This document shows positions 19,028-29,857 of a stretch of 64,000 bases of DNA, piece after piece. Position 1 is the stretch's first letter, and each line of letters begins with the position of its first letter. Position numbers and translations under genes: made by a program. The DNA comes from Proteiniphilum acetatigenes DSM 18083 (GTDB lineage: Bacteria > Bacteroidota > Bacteroidia > Bacteroidales > Dysgonomonadaceae). Under the pieces are notes generated by a model that had not been told where the DNA came from, did not search any database, and was given only the letters and a program-made list of their open reading frames with translations. The stretch lies in assembly GCF_000380985.1 (NCBI RefSeq), contig NZ_KB905692.1:124001-188000 (forward strand), read 5' to 3'.

Positions 19028-19117
19028 TGTGCCGATGTGATAATCCCGACAAGTCGGGACATGTAGTGATGATTGAATCATCACATCAGTAAATCAACAA
19101 ATCAACAAATCAATTTT
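19021..19117 (+). repeat. Word-like repeat between subunits A and B
   Basis: The spacer reads ATGTGCCGATGTGATAA, a small CCCGAC-aag-GTCGGG hairpin (19044-19058), then TCACATCAGTAAATCAACAA-like words ending at the ATG of subunit B. Matching ATCA/AATCA word strings sit before folD (26745-26808) and after enolase (6690-6770). Confidence 0.6.
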
Positions 19118-20434
19118 ATGGCAAAAGCATTTCAGAAAATATATACAAAAATTACCCAGATCACTAAAGCCACCTGTTCGGTAAAGGCGACCAATGTAGG
19201 GTACGATGAACTGGCTACGGTGGAAGGTCGTCTGGCACAGGTGGTAAAAATCATCGGCGATGAGGTAACTCTCCAGATTTTCGAAGGGACTGAGGGTATT
19301 CCTACCAACGCCGAAGTGATCTTTATGGGGAAATCTCCTTCATTGAAGGTGAGTGAACAACTGGCGGGTCGCTTTTTCAACGCCTATGGTGATCCCATTG
19401 ACGGCGGCCCTGTACCCGAAGGGGAGGAACGCCCCATCGGCGGACCTTCCGTCAATCCGGTACGCCGGAAGCAACCCTCGGAACTGATTGCCACCGGTAT
19501 CTCGGGCATCGACCTGAATAATACGCTGGTATCGGGACAAAAGATCCCTTTCTTTGCCGACCCGGACCAGCCGTTTAACCAGGTGATGGCTACTGTGGCG
19601 CTTCGTGCGCAGACCGACAAGATCATCCTGGGCGGTATGGGGATGACCAACGACGACTACCTCTACTTTAAGAATGTATTCAGCAACGCAGGGGCTCTGG
19701 ACAGGATCATCAGCTTTATGAACACCACTGAAGATCCGGCCGTGGAACGTCTGCTGATACCCGATATGGCACTGACGGCCGCTGAATATTTTGCAGTGGA
19801 TAAAAACGAAAAGGTGTTGGTATTGCTTACCGATATGACATCTTATGCCGATGCACTCTCTATCGTATCTAACCGTATGGATCAGATCCCGTCGAAAGAC
19901 TCGATGCCCGGTTCTCTTTATTCCGACCTGGCAAAAATCTACGAGAAAGCGGCTCAATTCCCCTCGGGTGGCTCCATCACTATTGTAGCGGTGACGACCC
20001 TTTCAGGAGGCGATATCACCCATGCTGTACCTGATAATACGGGATATATTACGGAAGGACAGCTCTTCCTGCGCCGCGACAGCGATGTAGGGAAAGTGGT
20101 GGTGGATCCGTTCCGCTCGCTCTCCCGTCTGAAACAACTGGTGCAGGGCAAGAAGACCCGCGAAGATCATCCACAGGTGATGAACGCTGCCGTACGCCTC
20201 TATGCCGATGCTGCCAATGCGAAAACAAAAATGGAGAACGGATTCGACCTGACCGATTATGACACCCGGGCGCTCTCGTTTGCCCTGGACTATTCGGAAA
20301 AGATACTCGCTATCGATGTGAACCTCGATACCACCGAGATGCTGGACAACACATGGAAGCTGCTGTCAAGGCATTTCAAACCGGCCGAGGTAAATATGAA
20401 ACAGGAATTGATAGATACCTACTGGCAACAATAA
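19118..20434 (+). CDS. V-type ATPase regulatory subunit B
   Basis: 438 residues from ATG 19118 (MAKAFQKIYTKITQITKATC); the longer reading starts with a TTG in the repeat spacer. It aligns by eye with NtpB: no intact P-loop (SGQKIPFFADPDQP replaces it), then GMTNDDYLYFKN, TDMTSYADALSIVSNRMDQIPSKDSMPG and the C-terminal domain. It is non-catalytic and pairs with A in the head. The stop codon shares one base with the start of subunit D (TAATG), a coupled junction. Confidence 0.96.
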   Translation: MAKAFQKIYTKITQITKATCSVKATNVGYDELATVEGRLAQVVKIIGDEVTLQIFEGTEGIPTNAEVIFMGKSPSLKVSEQLAGRFFNAYGDPIDGGPVPEGEERPIGGPSVNPVRRKQPSELIATGISGIDLNNTLVSGQKIPFFADPDQPFNQVMATVALRAQTDKIILGGMGMTNDDYLYFKNVFSNAGALDRIISFMNTTEDPAVERLLIPDMALTAAEYFAVDKNEKVLVLLTDMTSYADALSIVSNRMDQIPSKDSMPGSLYSDLAKIYEKAAQFPSGGSITIVAVTTLSGGDITHAVPDNTGYITEGQLFLRRDSDVGKVVVDPFRSLSRLKQLVQGKKTREDHPQVMNAAVRLYADAANAKTKMENGFDLTDYDTRALSFALDYSEKILAIDVNLDTTEMLDNTWKLLSRHFKPAEVNMKQELIDTYWQQ

Positions 20435-21048
20435 TGGCTATTCGATTTCAATATAATAAAACGTCACGCCAGCAGTTGGAAAAACAACTGGCTGTACGTG
20501 AAAGGGCGCTTCCCACGCTGCAGAACAAAGAATCGGCGCTGCGGATGGAAGTGAAAAAGACCAAAGCGGAGATAGAGGAACTCGACAAGGAACTCGAAGC
20601 AAAGATCAAATCGTACGATAAGATGGTGAGCATGTGGACAGAGTTCGACCCTACCCTTCTCCGTGTAAAGGATGTGCATCTATCAAAGAGAAAAATTGCG
20701 GGTGTACTTCTGCCGATGCTCGACAAGGTAGATTTTGAGATCCGGCCGTTCAGTCTTTTCAACCGCCCCAAATGGTTTCTCGATGGGGTAAAAACCCTCG
20801 AAGGACTGGCTGAAATAGGGATCCACCGCGATTTTCAGGAGATAAGGCTCTCCCGGCTTGAGTATGCAAGGAAAAAAACTACGCAGAAGGTCAACCTCTT
20901 CGAAAAAGTACAGATACCGGGCTATCAGGAAGCCATCCTGAAAATAAAACGCTATCTGGAAGATGAGGAAAATCTTTCCAAATCGTCGCAGAAGATCATG
21001 CGTGCTCATCAGGAACAACGTAGACAACAGGAGGGAAGCGTATGGTAG
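20434..21048 (+). CDS. V-type ATPase subunit D (central rotor stalk)
   Basis: 204 residues from ATG 20434 (MAIRFQYNKTSRQQLEKQLA), which overlaps the B stop by one base; the longer frame runs into B. It is two long amphipathic helices: an N-terminal coil (residues 10-65) and a C-terminal one (residues 140-200, rich in K, Q and E). That is the coiled-coil axle of the rotor. No recognisable F partner gene is present in the operon. It overlaps the start of subunit I by 7 bases. Confidence 0.93.
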   Translation: MAIRFQYNKTSRQQLEKQLAVRERALPTLQNKESALRMEVKKTKAEIEELDKELEAKIKSYDKMVSMWTEFDPTLLRVKDVHLSKRKIAGVLLPMLDKVDFEIRPFSLFNRPKWFLDGVKTLEGLAEIGIHRDFQEIRLSRLEYARKKTTQKVNLFEKVQIPGYQEAILKIKRYLEDEENLSKSSQKIMRAHQEQRRQQEGSVW

Positions 21049-22859
21049 CTACAATGAAGAAATTTGTTTTTATCTCTTTCCATAAGGACTATGACCGGTT
21101 CCTTCATGCACTGCGCGACCTGGGCATGATACACGTGGCAGAGCAGGATAATAGGATGGTAGATGAAGAGAAATTACAGGACTATCTCTCGGCATCAAAA
21201 CGACTGAGTGAATCAATCAAAAAGCTCAAGCAACTGCGGGATAAGAAGACAGTCGTTCCCTTTCACGTAGCCGATGTGGAAAGGGGAATGGATATCCCGG
21301 CGGAGATAGAGAAGATCGAAAACAAAAAGTCAGCCCTCAACCAGCAGTTACAGGTGAGCAGCAAGGAACGCGAGACCTTGCGCCCCTGGGGAAATTTTGA
21401 TCCGGAGAATATCCACCGACTGAAAGAAGCAGGATATCATATCCGGTTCTTTATCGTTCCCGACAAGGAATATGATCCCGAATGGGAAATGCTGTATAAT
21501 GCTATCGTCATTCGAAAGGAAGGATCCAAAACCTATTTTATTACAGTAACAAAAGGCTCACAACCCGCTGATGAATTACAACTCGAGGAGATGAAAGTTC
21601 CTGAGGTATCATTAGACGCCCTCGACAATCTCATCGACTCGCTACGTGAAAAGATACACGAAAAAGAGGAAATATTAAAAGCGCTCTCAGCCGAAATCCC
21701 CTCCGCAGAGGCTGCCCTGAAAGCACTGGAATCAGATATTTTCTTCACCAGGGTAGCCCGCAGTGCTACACCCGCAGCGGAAGATAAACTACTGCTCCTT
21801 CAGGGATGGGCACCGGAAGAGAATGTGGCCGAGATCACGAACTATCTGGAATCGCAGGATGTCTATTTCCGGGTATCCGACCCCACACCTGAAGACGACG
21901 TGCCGATCAAATTCAGGAATAACCGTTTTATGCGGCTCTTTGAACCGATCGCTGAACTCTATATGCTGCCCAAATACAACGAGATAGACCTCACCCCTTT
22001 CTTCGCTCCTTTCTATATGATCTTCTTCGGATTATCACTCGGGGATATTGGTTACGGAGCCTTTTTATTGATAGGGGCTACATTGGCAAGAATTTTCGGA
22101 AAAGAAAAGATAGCCGGCTCGATGCGGGGCATACTCGCACTGGTACAGATACTGGGGATCTCGACTATGGTATGCGGCCTGCTTACCGGCGGATTTTTCG
22201 GTTTCAGCATCTACGAGACCAATATCCCCTTTTTCCGGAATATGAAGGATCAGGTCTATTTTGATAATGAACAGATGTTCATGCTTTCCCTTATATTGGG
22301 GGTCGTGCAGATCATGTTCGCCATGTTCCTGAAAATCGTGAACCGCATCAAGCAGTTCGGATGGATGCAGACACTCTCAACTATCGGCTGGTTCGTGTTG
22401 CTTCTGAGCGTGATTGTGGCCTATCTGTTCCCGGATTTTATGCCGATGGGAGGTACGACACACCTTATCGTGATGGGGCTCTCAGCCATATTGATCTTCT
22501 TCCTGAACTCTCCCGGAAAGAATCCGTTCATGAACGTGGGGCTTGGCTTATGGGATACCTATAACATGGCGACCGGCCTGTTGGGCGATGTGTTGTCGTA
22601 TGTACGCCTCTTCGCGTTAGGCCTGTCCGGAGGTATCCTGGCAAGTGTATTCAATAGCCTGGCTTTGGGACTGCGTCCCGATAATATGGTTGGGGGAGCG
22701 GTTGTCTTCCTGCTTATCTTCCTCTTCGGACATGCTATCAATATGTTCATGAACGTGCTTGGCGCTTTTGTCCACCCACTGCGTCTTACTTTTGTGGAAT
22801 TCTATAAAAATGCAGAATTTGAAGGAGGAGGAAAAAAATATACCCCTTTCAGGAAATAG
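21042..22859 (+). CDS. V-type ATPase membrane subunit I (a-type)
   Basis: 605 residues. The first 300 or so form the cytosolic dumbbell with coiled coils (residues 65-105 and 185-235). The rest has about seven or eight TMs, starting near FAPFYMIFFGLSLGDIGYGAFLL. The helix LGDVLSYVRLFALGLSGGILASVFN carries the essential arginine facing the c-ring, and the last helix has HPLRLTFVEFYKNAEFEGGG, the usual C-terminus. It is the stator ion channel. ATG 21042 overlaps the D stop; an internal ATG at 21054 is an alternative start. Confidence 0.96.
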   Translation: MVATMKKFVFISFHKDYDRFLHALRDLGMIHVAEQDNRMVDEEKLQDYLSASKRLSESIKKLKQLRDKKTVVPFHVADVERGMDIPAEIEKIENKKSALNQQLQVSSKERETLRPWGNFDPENIHRLKEAGYHIRFFIVPDKEYDPEWEMLYNAIVIRKEGSKTYFITVTKGSQPADELQLEEMKVPEVSLDALDNLIDSLREKIHEKEEILKALSAEIPSAEAALKALESDIFFTRVARSATPAAEDKLLLLQGWAPEENVAEITNYLESQDVYFRVSDPTPEDDVPIKFRNNRFMRLFEPIAELYMLPKYNEIDLTPFFAPFYMIFFGLSLGDIGYGAFLLIGATLARIFGKEKIAGSMRGILALVQILGISTMVCGLLTGGFFGFSIYETNIPFFRNMKDQVYFDNEQMFMLSLILGVVQIMFAMFLKIVNRIKQFGWMQTLSTIGWFVLLLSVIVAYLFPDFMPMGGTTHLIVMGLSAILIFFLNSPGKNPFMNVGLGLWDTYNMATGLLGDVLSYVRLFALGLSGGILASVFNSLALGLRPDNMVGGAVVFLLIFLFGHAINMFMNVLGAFVHPLRLTFVEFYKNAEFEGGGKKYTPFRK

Positions 22860-22923
22860 TGAAGAGTGAAGAATAAAAAGTGAAAAAATAAACGAAAAAA
22901 TTCAAATCAATCACAAATAATAA

Positions 22924-23391
<468 letters not shown>

Positions 23392-23431
23392 TAAACTGGG
23401 GAGAACGAATAAGAAAAGTAAATTCTATGAG

Positions 23432-23459
23432 GCTGTCGCATACTGCGGCAGCTTTTTTT
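23432..23459 (+). terminator. Rho-independent terminator of the V-ATPase operon
   Basis: Stem GCTGTCGCA / TGCGGCAGC (23432-23440 with 23444-23452, one T-G pair), loop TAC, then seven T. Confidence 0.92.
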
Positions 23460-23498
23460 GGTTATAAAAGGGTCAATACCGTAAAACAGGAAAGCAAT

Positions 23499-24431
23499 CT
23501 ATAAATGATAATCGATCTCCTGCCGGTCGAGACCGATATCTTTCATCGAAGCAGGATCCTCCACCGGTTCAAGGTGTGTATGCACTGTCACCGGCTCATC
23601 GAACATATCCACAATGGTCTCTTCTATATCATCCGCATGGTCATGGGCTTGCTTGACCGTCCATTTACCCGGAACCAGCACGTGCAGGGTGATAAATTTA
23701 CGCCGGCCCGCCACACGGGTCAGCAGGGAATGGTACTCTATCTGCTGGTCTTTCAGTGAATCGAGATAGGCGGTAATCTTTTCCAGGTCCTCTTCGGGAA
23801 TGGTAGCATCCATCAGGCCGCTGGCGGAGCGGCTGATCAGCCTGTATCCTGTATAGATAATATTGAGTGCCACAAGAATGGCAATAATAGGGTCGACGAT
23901 AAACCATCCGGTAAACTTCACGATCACGATGGCTATGATTACCCCCGCCGAAGTCCATACGTCGGCCATCAGATGTTTACCATCCGCCTCTAATAACAGA
24001 GATTTCCTTTTTTTTCCGCGACGAATCAGCGTAAGGCCTACTCCCAGATTGACCAGCGATGCCAACAACGAAAACAGTAAACCTGTATGGATATTTTCAA
24101 TGGGCCGGGGATCGATAAGCCGGGGAACAGCCGACCAGATAATGGTGAAAGCAGCCACCAGGATAAGGGCACCCTCTGTCGCACTGGAGAAATACTCCGC
24201 TTTACTATGTCCGAATTCATGTTCTTTATCGGCCGGTTTCAGCGATATATTGAACATGATCAGGGCAAAGATCGCTGCGAACAGATTCACAAACGACTCT
24301 AATGCATCCGAAAGGAAGCCCATGGAACCGGTAATAAGGTAAGCGTAAAATTTCAGTAAAATGGTTACTATTGCAGCGGCAATAGAGAGATATATAAATT
24401 TACGGAGTGGATTTTTTTTCATTGCAGCCAT
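23499..24431 (-). CDS. Cation diffusion facilitator (CDF) family metal transporter
   Basis: About 310 residues. There are six TMs in the first 210 residues and a C-terminal cytosolic ferredoxin-like metal-sensing domain (EEDLEKITAYLDSLKD through HVLVPGKWTVKQAHDHADDIE). Metal-site segments: SDALESFVNLFAA in TM2 and KHLMADVWTSAGVI in TM5 (H-x3-D). It exports a divalent metal such as Zn2+, Fe2+ or Mn2+ by proton exchange; the metal is not certain. I start at ATG 24431; the longer frame begins with TTG and ATG 24422 is also possible. Convergent with the V-ATPase operon. Confidence 0.93.
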   Translation of the reverse strand: MAAMKKNPLRKFIYLSIAAAIVTILLKFYAYLITGSMGFLSDALESFVNLFAAIFALIMFNISLKPADKEHEFGHSKAEYFSSATEGALILVAAFTIIWSAVPRLIDPRPIENIHTGLLFSLLASLVNLGVGLTLIRRGKKRKSLLLEADGKHLMADVWTSAGVIIAIVIVKFTGWFIVDPIIAILVALNIIYTGYRLISRSASGLMDATIPEEDLEKITAYLDSLKDQQIEYHSLLTRVAGRRKFITLHVLVPGKWTVKQAHDHADDIEETIVDMFDEPVTVHTHLEPVEDPASMKDIGLDRQEIDYHL

Positions 24432-24645
24432 GCTTAGAGACAACAAAAATAGTCAATTAAAATGAACTATTTCGATAAATGAGAGCAGAAACAAAGTTTA
24501 CTTTGATCAGATGGTCCGACCTCCTTATTGATTTGATTTCATTTAAATTTAAATACATTAAATCTGATTTTTTATAATATATTTGGGGTTCAGGAAATTA
24601 TTCAATACATTTGGAGTGTAGATATAAACCATAAATTATTATCAA

Positions 24646-25155
24646 ATGAAATCAACTTTAACAGCACTATTGTTGTCCCTTTGTTCTTTTATATTGAATG
24701 CACAAACAACCAATGATGTAAGTAATAAACATGCACTACAGGGTGTCTGGCAAATGTGTAACCCAACAGGGAACTATTTAACCACGAATCGGCAAACCGG
24801 TGAAATAGAACTGGACACGACTAAACTTCAACCTGTTTACTTTTATAAAGTTTTCGGGAACAAAGATGAACTCACAGCTATGTTTATCACTCCGGTCCTG
24901 TCGCTTATTACTATTTCAGGTACTTATGAGGTATTATCATCTAACCAATATATTGAGCACGTGGATTATCATTCCAATCCGAATTATGCAGACAGGGATG
25001 TAACCCTGGATTATACCTTCATTGCAAACGACTATTTGCTCTCATCATATAAAAATGAACTGGGAATGACGGCACAGGAAGTTTGGAAACGATTAAAACA
25101 CGGTAATCCTGCTACGGAATTAAACAAACTCAAAGAAGCCGGTGTAATCAAATAA
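24646..25155 (+). CDS. Secreted lipocalin-like protein (DUF4488-like)
   Basis: 169 residues with a clear signal peptide (MKSTLTALLLSLCSFILNAQ). The mature part is beta-rich and begins LQGVWQMCNPTGNY, similar to DUF4488-like Bacteroidales proteins that fold as small beta-barrels; the family call is tentative. Single-gene unit: TATATTTG at 24578-24585 is a possible -7 element, and ffh has its own promoter downstream. Function unknown. Confidence 0.7.
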   Translation: MKSTLTALLLSLCSFILNAQTTNDVSNKHALQGVWQMCNPTGNYLTTNRQTGEIELDTTKLQPVYFYKVFGNKDELTAMFITPVLSLITISGTYEVLSSNQYIEHVDYHSNPNYADRDVTLDYTFIANDYLLSSYKNELGMTAQEVWKRLKHGNPATELNKLKEAGVIK

Positions 25156-25245
25156 CACGACACTTCAGTGGGAAGACTCCCCTATTTCCATCTGTAAAGA
25201 TTTAATAGCAGACAGATTCCATATATAGTTTTTCATTTCACTTAC

Positions 25246-25276
25246 TTGGAAATACATCGATTTTCATGTACTTTTG
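25246..25276 (+). promoter_or_regulatory. Promoter of ffh
   Basis: TTG at 25246-25248 and TACTTTTG at 25269-25276 with exactly 20 bases between, a full match to the Bacteroidetes -33/-7 consensus. It gives a leader of about 130 nt. Confidence 0.7.
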
Positions 25277-25414
25277 TATCTTCTAAGCAGAACTGCGTAT
25301 GCGCCAAAGGATGGTCCAGATAATGAACTGTTTCCATACCGTGCCTATATACCGGAACTTGGCGTTTGCGTACCGTTTACCGGAAATGCGGAATAAAAAA
25401 CAGAGTAAAGAATT

Positions 25415-26740
25415 ATGTTTGAAAATTTAAGTGAAAGACTTGAGAGGTCGTTCAAAATACTAAAAGGTCAGGGCAAGATCACCGAGATCAATGTAGCCGA
25501 AACATTAAAAGATGTACGTCGCGCGCTATTGGATGCCGACGTAAACTATAAAACCGCCAAAGAATTCACCGAAACGGTAAAAGAAAAGGCGATGGGACAG
25601 GATGTGCTCAACGCTGTGAAGCCGGAGCAGATGATGGTGAAGATCGTGCACGATGAACTGGCTCTTCTGATGGGAGGTAGTGCTGCCGAATTCAATATCA
25701 AAGGGAATCCCGCCATTATCCTTATGTCAGGTCTGCAAGGATCGGGAAAAACCACCTTCTCAGGTAAACTGGCCAATCTACTCAAAAGTAAGCGAGGTAA
25801 AAATCCGTTGCTGGTCGCCGGCGACGTTTATCGCCCTGCAGCTATCGAACAGTTAAAAGTACTGGGGGAACAGATCGGAGTTTCGGTCTATGCGGAAGAA
25901 GATAACAAGATTCCGGTCAAGATCGCGCAGAACGCCATACAGTATGCCCGTCAGCACGGGAAAGATCTGATCATTATCGACACTGCCGGGCGTCTTGCTA
26001 TCGACGAAGAGATGATGAATGAGATTGAATCGATCAAGAAGGCAGTCAATCCACAGGAAATCCTCTTTGTGGTCGACTCCATGACCGGACAAGATGCGGT
26101 GAATACTGCCAAAGAATTCAATCAGCGCCTCGATTTCGACGGTGTGGTACTGACCAAACTGGATGGAGATACCCGGGGCGGGGCGGCTTTATCTATCCGC
26201 TCAGTGGTAAATAAACCGATCAAATTCGTCGGTACCGGTGAGAAACTGGATGCTATCGATGTGTTCCACCCTGATCGTATGGCTGACCGTATCCTCGGTA
26301 TGGGTGATATTGTCTCACTTGTGGAAAAGGCGCAGGAGCAATATGATGAAGAAGAGGCACGCCGACTGCAAAAGAAGATTGCCAAAAACCAGTTTGATTT
26401 CAACGATTTCATTGCCCAGATCCAACAGATCAAGAAGATGGGTAATCTGAAAGATCTTGCGTCAATGATCCCCGGAGTAGGTAAACAAATCAAAGATCTG
26501 GATATCGACGACGATGCTTTCAAAGGTATTGAAGCCATTATCCGCTCCATGACTCCCCAGGAACGTACCAATCCCGAGATACTGAATGGAAGTCGCCGCG
26601 CCCGTATTGCCAAAGGCAGCGGTACCAACGTACAGGAAGTGAATAAACTCCTCAAGCAGTTCGACGAGACCCGCAAAATGATGCGCATGATGACCACCGG
26701 TGGAGGACGTCAGGCAATGCGCAATATGAGACGCAGATAA
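25415..26740 (+). CDS. ffh: Signal recognition particle protein Ffh
   Basis: 441 residues. N domain (residues 1-95), then the GTPase G domain with P-loop GLQGSGKT at 106-113, DTAGRLAID near 190 and [14 protein letters not shown] near 245. The methionine-rich M domain (from about 300) binds 4.5S RNA and signal sequences and ends in [19 protein letters not shown]. It targets membrane proteins co-translationally with FtsY. Its RNA partner gene lies 4.7 kb downstream at 31431. folD follows on the same strand after 68 bp of word-like repeats, so they may be co-transcribed. Confidence 0.98.
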   Translation: MFENLSERLERSFKILKGQGKITEINVAETLKDVRRALLDADVNYKTAKEFTETVKEKAMGQDVLNAVKPEQMMVKIVHDELALLMGGSAAEFNIKGNPAIILMSGLQGSGKTTFSGKLANLLKSKRGKNPLLVAGDVYRPAAIEQLKVLGEQIGVSVYAEEDNKIPVKIAQNAIQYARQHGKDLIIIDTAGRLAIDEEMMNEIESIKKAVNPQEILFVVDSMTGQDAVNTAKEFNQRLDFDGVVLTKLDGDTRGGAALSIRSVVNKPIKFVGTGEKLDAIDVFHPDRMADRILGMGDIVSLVEKAQEQYDEEEARRLQKKIAKNQFDFNDFIAQIQQIKKMGNLKDLASMIPGVGKQIKDLDIDDDAFKGIEAIIRSMTPQERTNPEILNGSRRARIAKGSGTNVQEVNKLLKQFDETRKMMRMMTTGGGRQAMRNMRRR

Positions 26741-26808
26741 ATCGGTGTGATGATTTAACAATTAATAATCATCAAATCAATGAATTAGAAAATCAGCAAA
26801 TCAACTTT

Positions 26809-27690
26809 ATGCAATTAATTGACGGGAAAGCGGTAGCCGCACAGATAAAAAAAGAGATAGCCGAAGAGGTGGCGAAGATAAAAGCTAACGGCGGTAAAAC
26901 ACCTCATCTGGCGGCAGTATTGGTCGGTCATGACGGAGGAAGTGAGACCTATGTAGCCAACAAAGTAAAAGCTTGTGAAGAGGTTGGATTCCGCTCCTCA
27001 CTGATCCGTTACGAAGATGATGTCACCGAGGAAGAGCTACTCGCTTGTGTAGACCGACTGAATAACGATGTCGATCTCGACGGGTTTATTGTACAATTGC
27101 CTCTCCCGAAACATATTTCTGAAACAAAAGTAACTGAAGCCATCGATTTTCGTAAGGATGTCGACGGTTTTCATCCCGTAAATGTGGGACGCATGTCGCT
27201 CGGTATGCCCTGTTTCCTTTCGGCCACACCTTCCGGCATCGTGGAGTTGCTCAGAAGGTATGAAATAGAAACCAGGGGAAAACATTGTGTAGTGCTGGGT
27301 CGCAGCAATATTGTCGGTAAGCCGGTATCCATGCTGATGTTGCAGAAAGCCTATCCCGGTGACTGCACCGTCACCGTCTGCCACAGCCGCACTCCGAATA
27401 TCAAAGAGATCACACTGCAGGCAGATATTATTATCGCAGCACTGGGTGTACCCGAATTCCTGAAAGGTGATATGGTAAAAGAAGGTGCTGTGGTAATCGA
27501 TGTGGGTACCACCCGTGTTCCCAGTGATAAGACCAAATCAGGCTTCAAACTCACAGGAGACGTACTATTCGACGAGGTCGCTCCCAAGTGCTCCTATATC
27601 ACTCCCGTTCCCGGCGGCGTAGGACCAATGACCATCGTCTCTTTGCTAAAGAATACCCTTCTGGCAGGGAAAAAGGAGATTTACAGATGA
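26809..27690 (+). CDS. folD: Bifunctional methylene-THF dehydrogenase / cyclohydrolase FolD
   Basis: 293 residues, usual length. Family blocks: [16 protein letters not shown] with the catalytic Lys, [27 protein letters not shown], and the NADP-site segment [17 protein letters not shown], then [11 protein letters not shown] near the C-terminus. It interconverts methylene-, methenyl- and formyl-tetrahydrofolate for one-carbon metabolism. The glycine-cleavage T protein that makes methylene-THF is encoded nearby on the other strand (28771), a functional but not operonic neighbour. Confidence 0.98.
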   Translation: MQLIDGKAVAAQIKKEIAEEVAKIKANGGKTPHLAAVLVGHDGGSETYVANKVKACEEVGFRSSLIRYEDDVTEEELLACVDRLNNDVDLDGFIVQLPLPKHISETKVTEAIDFRKDVDGFHPVNVGRMSLGMPCFLSATPSGIVELLRRYEIETRGKHCVVLGRSNIVGKPVSMLMLQKAYPGDCTVTVCHSRTPNIKEITLQADIIIAALGVPEFLKGDMVKEGAVVIDVGTTRVPSDKTKSGFKLTGDVLFDEVAPKCSYITPVPGGVGPMTIVSLLKNTLLAGKKEIYR

Positions 27691-27714
27691 GATAAGTAAT
27701 ATCCAGCCAGGACC

Positions 27715-27739
27715 AGGCTAGCGGCCGCCAGCTTAGCCT
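27715..27739. other. GC-rich hairpin between convergent folD and YbhN-like genes
   Basis: AGGCTA (27715-27720) and TAGCCT (27734-27739) flank a GCGGCCGC-containing loop. No T-run on either side, so terminator function is doubtful. The 27700-27755 spacer is richer in G and C than the flanking genes. Confidence 0.4.
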
Positions 27740-27755
27740 CCTAACCGGGGCGTTA

Positions 27756-28754
27756 CTACCCTCCTTGTTTTATCTGGATCAACAGCAGGCCGGCTAAAGT
27801 CCAAAACAGTTCACGGATACGCTTGCACAAGCTGGTGAACACACCGAAAGCAACCGGTATCGATAGAATACGGTAGACGAGTACAAATCCTCCTTCACGT
27901 GCCCCCATCTGCATCGGCATAAAGAAAAACAGGTTGGAGACCAACGACTGAATAGATTCGATCAATACGCTTTGTCCAAAATCAACAGGTCGCCCGACCG
28001 CCTGCATGATCAGTATTATCTCCACACAAATAAACACCCGGGCTAAAAGTTCCAGGGAAAGTGATATAATAAAGTCTTTTTTACGGTTCCTGTAGAGATC
28101 GGCAATCAGGCCGTCCATTTGACTGAGTCTCTCTTGATTCTGCCAGTAAAAAGCCCTTATTCGCCCCCCTATGAAAGGGAGGCCGATAGCCAGCCGTACA
28201 GCCCTGTCCACCCCGCCCCGGGTATATACCCTGAAAGCCCAGAAAAGGAACAAGACCGAGCCGATAGTGGCCAGTATCATAGACCACTCCACCATTCCGG
28301 AAAGCACCGGCACCAGAAAAAGCAATAGTGGGATCGAAACCATCCAGAAGATAAAATGCGCCACAAGGTGCATCATCGTAGAGAGCAGTACGGTAGAAGT
28401 CGCCTTCTCTATCCCCAATGGCCCCTTCAGTTCAATGATCTTATACGGCTCTCCTCCCATCAATCCGAAAGGGGTGATGTAATTGACCGCAAAACCGCTT
28501 ATGACTAACTTAAAGAGTCGCAGGAAACCTATTCTCTTCGCTTCTTCACTTCCGTCATTCACAATGACATAAAAGGAATAAGTATTCATAAGATAGACAA
28601 TAATCCACATCCCGATAATCGGGACAAACCACCAACCAGTCTGTTTTATGTTACTTAAGATGTGATTAAACCCTGTTTTGTAGATCATTATCCCCAGCGC
28701 CAATCCACCGAGAAGAAAAAACAGATTCCGGACGATCTTCGTTTTTTTCACCAT
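27756..28754 (-). CDS. UPF0104 / lysylphosphatidylglycerol synthase TM-region family protein
   Basis: 332 residues with about seven or eight membrane segments and the family block SGFAVNYITPFGLMGGEPYKI (near residues 88-110), typical of the YbhN/AglD group (flippase-like membrane part of LPG synthases). The C-terminal soluble catalytic domain of MprF is absent, so it is not an aminoacyl-lipid synthase. A role in lipid or glycolipid translocation is only inferred. It ends a minus-strand run pepT-gcvT-this gene, 16 bp after gcvT. Confidence 0.85.
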   Translation of the reverse strand: MVKKTKIVRNLFFLLGGLALGIMIYKTGFNHILSNIKQTGWWFVPIIGMWIIVYLMNTYSFYVIVNDGSEEAKRIGFLRLFKLVISGFAVNYITPFGLMGGEPYKIIELKGPLGIEKATSTVLLSTMMHLVAHFIFWMVSIPLLLFLVPVLSGMVEWSMILATIGSVLFLFWAFRVYTRGGVDRAVRLAIGLPFIGGRIRAFYWQNQERLSQMDGLIADLYRNRKKDFIISLSLELLARVFICVEIILIMQAVGRPVDFGQSVLIESIQSLVSNLFFFMPMQMGAREGGFVLVYRILSIPVAFGVFTSLCKRIRELFWTLAGLLLIQIKQGG

Positions 28755-28770
28755 AAGGTAAGTGAGAGAG

Positions 28771-29856
28771 TTACTTTCTGAAAGGCGGCTTTACTACATT
28801 TGCTTTCAGATTTCTGTTGCGTACCTTTATATAGATTTCGGTGCCAGGTTTCGCAAACTCCGGTTTCACATATCCCATGCCGACACCTATTTTCAATACG
28901 GGTGACATAGTTCCGGAAGTGACATTTCCGATCACCTCATCCTCTGCATTTACAATCTCGTACCCGTGGCGGGGAATTCCTTTATCTACCAGCTCAAAGC
29001 AACAGAGTTTACGCGACACACCTTCTGCTTTCTCTTTTTCCAACACTTCACGGCCTACGAACGGCTTATTCTCAGCAAACCTGGTGATCCATCCCAGACC
29101 GGCCTGCAACGGTGTGGTGCTGTCATCCAGATCGTTTCCATAAAGACAGTATCCCATCTCTAACCGCAACGTATCACGTGCACCCAGCCCGACAGGTTTG
29201 ATGCCGTACTCTGCACCTGCTTCAAAAATGGCATCCCAGATTTTCTTGCCATATTCGGGATAGAAATAAAGTTCAAAACCTCCGGCTCCGGTGTATCCCG
29301 TGTTGGAAATGATCACATTGTCCACTCCTGCCAATCTGCCTGTTGTAAAAGCATAAAAGGGGATGTCCGACAGATCCTGGTCCGTCAGTTTTTGTAAAGT
29401 CGCTGTTGCTTTGGGACCCTGGATTGCCAATTGGGCCATATGATCCGAGGCATTCTCCAATTCGGCGCCCATAGTGTTCCATTGTTGGCACCAAGCCCAG
29501 TCCTTTTCGATATTGGCGGCATTTACCACTAAAAGGTATTTCTCCGGTTCGTAATGGTAGACGATAAAATCATCCACTATCCCACCCTTTTCATTTACGA
29601 AACAGGTGTATTGCGCTTTTCCCTGTTTTAGCACGGAAACATCGTTACTGGTTACGCGCTGCAGAAATTCCACCGCATCTGGGCCTTTCACCCAAAATTC
29701 ACCCATATGTGATACGTCGAACACACCCACGGAATTCACTACCGTCAGGTGTTCATCTATAATTCCGGAATATTCAATGGGCATATTATATCCGGCAAAC
29801 TCATGCATCCTGGCTCCCAGCCCGATATGTAAATCTGTAAATGGAGTTGTCTTCAT
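28771..29856 (-). CDS. gcvT: Glycine cleavage system T protein (aminomethyltransferase)
   Basis: 361 residues. Family landmarks: [93 protein letters not shown], and the C-terminal [19 protein letters not shown]. It transfers the aminomethyl carbon of glycine to tetrahydrofolate. The P and H genes are not in this window. It starts one base after the pepT stop, so it is transcribed with pepT. No glycine riboswitch is visible upstream. Confidence 0.97.
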   Translation of the reverse strand: MKTTPFTDLHIGLGARMHEFAGYNMPIEYSGIIDEHLTVVNSVGVFDVSHMGEFWVKGPDAVEFLQRVTSNDVSVLKQGKAQYTCFVNEKGGIVDDFIVYHYEPEKYLLVVNAANIEKDWAWCQQWNTMGAELENASDHMAQLAIQGPKATATLQKLTDQDLSDIPFYAFTTGRLAGVDNVIISNTGYTGAGGFELYFYPEYGKKIWDAIFEAGAEYGIKPVGLGARDTLRLEMGYCLYGNDLDDSTTPLQAGLGWITRFAENKPFVGREVLEKEKAEGVSRKLCCFELVDKGIPRHGYEIVNAEDEVIGNVTSGTMSPVLKIGVGMGYVKPEFAKPGTEIYIKVRNRNLKANVVKPPFRK

Positions 29857-29857
29857 A

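Noticed and set aside
19340-19957. Minus-strand frame of 205 codons inside V-ATPase subunit B
   Set aside because: Shadow of a conserved gene; no recognisable protein.
26122-26697. Minus-strand frame of 191 codons inside ffh
   Set aside because: Shadow of ffh; translation has no domain pattern.
27715-27739. GCGGCCGC hairpin as a cloning scar or assembly join
   Set aside because: A single restriction-site-like string is not evidence of a join; both neighbouring genes are intact.
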